A DNA stretch of 64,000 bases from Bacteroidota bacterium (GTDB lineage: Bacteria; Bacteroidota; Bacteroidia; B-17B0; Aurantibacillaceae). Position numbers and translations under genes: made by a program. Shown here piece by piece: positions 60,223 through 64,000 of this stretch; within the stretch, counting starts at the first letter, position 1; the number at the start of each line of letters is the position of its first letter. The notes beneath the pieces were generated by a model that had not been told where the DNA came from, ran no database searches, and saw nothing but the letters and a program-made list of their open reading frames with translations. The DNA is taken from positions 21,087 through 85,086 of the forward strand of contig JABDCR010000004.1 of the NCBI GenBank assembly GCA_013288015.1, given 5' to 3'.

Positions 60223-63200
60223 ATGGTAAATATGTATAAAACAATAAAAGCATTTTATTCCCTTTGTATTTTGGTGTTGTTTTTTGGATTTAACCAAACA
60301 ATTCAAGCACAAGTTCTTAGAGAACAGAGACTAAAATTACCCCCATCAAAAATTAAAAAGGAAGCCAATACTAATCGAGTAAGCCAAAGTGTAAATAATG
60401 TTTTAGCTGGAGTTTGTAATAATTTAGATTTTGAAACCGGAGATTTTACAGGATGGACAGGTGGTATAGGTTACAACCCCGCTACCAATTCACCTTTAGT
60501 TATTACTGGTCCGGCTATAAGTACTTTAGGTAATAATTCACCTGAAACATCTTGTTCTTTTCATACACTTCTTAGTGGAGCTGGTACTGATCCTTATGGT
60601 GGATTCCCTATAGTTGATCCAGGAGGGGGGAATTTTTCGTGCCGTTTAGGAGGCGAACTTTTAAACATAGGCTGCGATGCCTATAATTCAAGTTCTGTAG
60701 TTTATCCTTTGTTAGGAAACCCACCACCACCCAATATAACTACATGTACTTCTAACGACCCTAATGCAAGCAATACTGCAAGCCCTTCATTTTATGAACC
60801 CTGTTCTAATGGCGAAAGCATTCAACAAACGTTTCCTGTAACACAAGCCAACTGTTTATTTTCATATAGTTATGCGGTTGTTATGGCTAATGCACCACAT
60901 AGTGGAGATTCTTGTAACTATTTTCGCGTGGAAGTTTTCGATCATACCGGAGCTTTAATTCCTTGTTTAAGTTATTTTGTTGAAACAGATACTACTGGGC
61001 ATGGCTTAACACCTCCAGGTTTTCAGGCATCGGCGCAAATGGATCAGTTAGGTAATGGAGTCCTTTTTCAGCCATGGACTAAAAACTCATTAAACTTGCA
61101 ACCTTATATTGGTACAAACGTAACAGTAAAATTTACTGCAGCTGGTTGTTGGCTTGGTGGGCATTTTTGTTATGCCTATATAGACTGTTCTTGTGGACCT
61201 CTTCAGTTAGTAGTTCCAAGTGGTCCGGTTTGTGTTGGATTAACTCAAACAATAACTGCTCCGGCCGATGGTTTTGGAGGTAGTTATGCTTGGACAGGGC
61301 CTGGTATAGTAGGTAGTTCAACAACAGGAACTATAACAGCGAATCAACCAGGCACTTATTCAGTAACTATAACTAATCAAAAAGGTTGTTTTTATAAAAT
61401 GGATACAAGCATAACTTTTTATCCTACACCTACTTTAACCGTTAACAGCCCTACTTTATGTACAGGTGGAACAACCACACTTACCGTAAATAGTACAGGA
61501 GCAGGCACAACAACTTATGCATGGAATCCTGTAGCAGGGCTTACTTTTTCTCCGGGCGATAGTGTGGCAACGTTAAACCCCGCCGCAAATGTTACGTACA
61601 ACATTACGGGCACAAGTGCACATGGGTGTACAAATACGGCAGTCGCCAATGTTACGGTAAATAATATTCCACCACCAACTTTTACTGCGCCACCTGTTTG
61701 TAATGGTACATCAACTGTATTTACAACAACAACAACGGCAGCAGTTTATAGTTGGAATTTTGGAGATTTAACAACCCTTGCCGATACATCACATTTGCAA
61801 AATCCAACATACACTTATCCGGGAGCAGGCAATTATGTAGTTAATTTTTCGGTTACTACAGCAGCTGGTTGCCAATCAAGCGTAACACAAACAGTAACAG
61901 TTAACCCAATGCCTTTATTAAGTTTTAATACAGTTCCTGTTTGCGATCAATTACCTGTAACTATAAACAACACAACTCCTGCTCAAGGTACATTCACTCA
62001 ATGGGCATGGACTTTTGGCGATGGAGTAGGAACAAGTATCGCGGTCGCTCCCGGCAGTTATACGTATCCTGCCCCGGGCATTTATACTGTTGTGTTAACA
62101 GCTACAACTTCTACAGGTTGTAGCGGTACAGTAACAGCAACAGCTACGGTGCATCCAAATCCTATAGCTAATGGAAATCTTACTAATGTTTGTTTAGGTA
62201 CAGGTACAGCATTTTCAGATGCTTCAACTATTACAAACCCAGTAGGCATAAATGATCACATTACAACCTGGAACTGGGCTTTTGGAGACGGAGGCACAAG
62301 TGCGCAAGTTTCGCCTACTTATACATATGTAGCTTGTGGCCCTTATACAGTATCTTTAACAGTAACTACTAATTTCAATTGTACCAATACAATTAGTGGA
62401 CCAGATACTGTATTTTGTTTGCCACAAGTAACGGCTCCACCAAGTTTTAGTATTTGTCCAAGCACTCCTGTAGCATCAGCTCAAACAACTTTTACAACAA
62501 CTTGCGCTGCTCCTGCTTGGGGAGCTCCTGCTTCGGTAATATTTGTAAATAATCCAAATCCGGCCAACAATACAACAACACATGGTGGCATCCCTTTAGC
62601 AGATACAGTAGATATAAATTCAATTCCTAATTATACAGCCATTAATCCTAATTTAACTTGCGGTTTATTAGTAGATACTATTTATGGTTATGCAGTAACC
62701 ATTGCTTCTAATAGTGTTGCCTGTATAGGAAATATGCAAACGTTTACTATTAGTGTTTATCCAACGCCAACGGTAACTCCTGTTAGTAGTGTTACAGTTT
62801 GTCCTAACATAATTGTTCCTGCCTTTAACTTTACAGGCTGTCCCGGCACTCCGGCAGAAACATATAGTTGGAGCACAACTGGAAATAATGTTGGTATAGC
62901 AACTCCTAGTCCTGGTCTTGTAATAAATGCTTTTACCAGTCAAAATACCACAGATTTAGTTGCAGTTGGAACAGTAAGCGTAACCCCTTTGGCTAATGGT
63001 TGTTCGGGTCCAGCAACAACGTTTAGTGTTACAGTAAACCCAACACCAAGCATGACGGTAACCTCACCGGCACCTTATTGCCCGGGTGATTTAATTTCTT
63101 CAACAGATTATGCAATTACTACCGACCCTGCCGCGGGTGTTACTTACACATGGACCTCGACTCCTAATATTGGGATGCCTTTAACGGGTACTGGCGCGGC

Positions 63201-64000
63201 GCCTAATGTTGCTTATAATGCTCCTGCTAATGCAACACTGGCAAATATAGTGGGTGTGATTACATATACCCCTTCACTAAGCGGTTGTATTGGTACACCG
63301 ATTACCGAAACTGTTACTATTAAACCAACACCTATTGTTGACCCTGTGCCTCCTGCATTTTATTGTCCGAATGAGGTAACTAATGCCATCAATTTTACTT
63401 GTCAGCCTGCTGGTGGAATTCCTGTATTTACATATACTGTTCCGGGAGGGCTTGGTCAAACTGGCACAGGTAACTTACCATCTTTTACAACTGTTAACGG
63501 AGGCACTACTAATTTAGTAACAACTTTTACGGTTAATGCAACATTAAATAATTGTAAGGGGCCAAATTCTACTTTTAATATTACGGTACATCCAAATCCA
63601 GTAGCCAGCTTTATTTATAAACCAAGAGTGTGTATAGGCAGCCCAATGAATTTTATAGATGAATCAGTAGCTTATAGTGGTTATGCCATTAACTCATGGC
63701 AGTGGGATATGAATGGCGATGGAATTATTGATGAAACAGGACCTACGCCTCAGTATTTATTTCCAACCGTAGGATTAGATTCTGTTAAATTATATGTTGC
63801 AACAAATTCTGTTCCTTCTTGTACAGCGCAAGTAACAGAAGCTGTTTTCGTAAACCCAAAGCCAGTTGCAGATTTTATTGGAGTAAATTTACAAGGTTGC
63901 CCACATCCAACCTTACAAACTGCTTTTACTGACAAATCAACTCCAATAGGACAGATTGCTTCCTGGAACTGGAATTTTGGTAATGGAAACACATCAAATT
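60223..64000 (+). CDS. Very large secreted PKD/Ig-repeat protein, 3' truncated by window
   Basis: Uninterrupted frame of 1259 codons to the window end (absent from the ORF track because no stop); signal peptide MYKTIKAFYSLCILVLFFGFNQTIQAQ; PKD motifs such as VYSWNFGDLTT, WAWTFGDGVGTS, WNWAFGDGGTS, SWQWDMNGDG. Confidence 0.88.
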   Translation, partial: MVNMYKTIKAFYSLCILVLFFGFNQTIQAQVLREQRLKLPPSKIKKEANTNRVSQSVNNVLAGVCNNLDFETGDFTGWTGGIGYNPATNSPLVITGPAISTLGNNSPETSCSFHTLLSGAGTDPYGGFPIVDPGGGNFSCRLGGELLNIGCDAYNSSSVVYPLLGNPPPPNITTCTSNDPNASNTASPSFYEPCSNGESIQQTFPVTQANCLFSYSYAVVMANAPHSGDSCNYFRVEVFDHTGALIPCLSYFVETDTTGHGLTPPGFQASAQMDQLGNGVLFQPWTKNSLNLQPYIGTNVTVKFTAAGCWLGGHFCYAYIDCSCGPLQLVVPSGPVCVGLTQTITAPADGFGGSYAWTGPGIVGSSTTGTITANQPGTYSVTITNQKGCFYKMDTSITFYPTPTLTVNSPTLCTGGTTTLTVNSTGAGTTTYAWNPVAGLTFSPGDSVATLNPAANVTYNITGTSAHGCTNTAVANVTVNNIPPPTFTAPPVCNGTSTVFTTTTTAAVYSWNFGDLTTLADTSHLQNPTYTYPGAGNYVVNFSVTTAAGCQSSVTQTVTVNPMPLLSFNTVPVCDQLPVTINNTTPAQGTFTQWAWTFGDGVGTSIAVAPGSYTYPAPGIYTVVLTATTSTGCSGTVTATATVHPNPIANGNLTNVCLGTGTAFSDASTITNPVGINDHITTWNWAFGDGGTSAQVSPTYTYVACGPYTVSLTVTTNFNCTNTISGPDTVFCLPQVTAPPSFSICPSTPVASAQTTFTTTCAAPAWGAPASVIFVNNPNPANNTTTHGGIPLADTVDINSIPNYTAINPNLTCGLLVDTIYGYAVTIASNSVACIGNMQTFTISVYPTPTVTPVSSVTVCPNIIVPAFNFTGCPGTPAETYSWSTTGNNVGIATPSPGLVINAFTSQNTTDLVAVGTVSVTPLANGCSGPATTFSVTVNPTPSMTVTSPAPYCPGDLISSTDYAITTDPAAGVTYTWTSTPNIGMPLTGTGAAPNVAYNAPANATLANIVGVITYTPSLSGCIGTPITETVTIKPTPIVDPVPPAFYCPNEVTNAINFTCQPAGGIPVFTYTVPGGLGQTGTGNLPSFTTVNGGTTNLVTTFTVNATLNNCKGPNSTFNITVHPNPVASFIYKPRVCIGSPMNFIDESVAYSGYAINSWQWDMNGDGIIDETGPTPQYLFPTVGLDSVKLYVATNSVPSCTAQVTEAVFVNPKPVADFIGVNLQGCPHPTLQTAFTDKSTPIGQIASWNWNFGNGNTSN

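Noticed and set aside
61133-63992. Minus-strand ORFs 61133-61324, 62668-62943, 63277-63459, 63750-63992 and plus 61941-62123
   Set aside because: They overlap the long PKD-repeat reading frame and have biased composition (Asn/Ser/Thr-rich mirror of PKD repeats).

Overview
64 kb of an AT-rich Bacteroidota chromosome. Taxon is inferred from type IX secretion (T9SS) sorting tails, a PorE-like OmpA protein, fused isobutyryl-CoA mutase, mitochondrial-type aconitase, and an FtsZ ending in NNSFLHDNVD. The right half is conserved: lptF/G-like permease, ftsX, queG, rhomboid, a complete minus-strand dcw cluster (mraZ-rsmH-ftsL-ftsI-murE-mraY-murD-ftsW-murG-murC-ftsQ-ftsA-ftsZ; no murF or ddl here), then a PlsC-like acyltransferase and the 5' part of a very large PKD-rich secreted protein. 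The left half (1-28 kb) is a patchwork of small accessory genes among ordinary genes (aconitase, recQ, Crp/cupin operon, DtxR-like regulator, GT39-like membrane protein). The most unusual signal is in this accessory part. A Toprim/zinc-ribbon protein gene plus RepA-like ATPase pair (24833-27187) sits in an island bracketed by direct repeats. At least six other intergenic spots carry decayed copies of the last codons of the same Toprim gene (peptide ...TEKQQGLDLADYLV), all in the same orientation and several flanking small cargo genes (DHFR-like, SAM methyltransferase, STAS-like). Two further small genes (560-1027, 7190-7579) share both flanking repeats with each other, and one of them is bounded by 18-bp inverted repeats and splits a duplicated 3' end of the adjacent kinase gene. 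I interpret this as a cassette-like or primase-element 'graveyard'; the mechanism is unproven and no integrase or transposase is visible. Other points: a four-unit 10-bp MraZ-type operator upstream of mraZ, a head-to-head junction of two 5'-truncated genes at about 2.0 kb, and twin Nidogen-like proteins with swapped T9SS tails. No rRNA, tRNA or CRISPR array was recognised.
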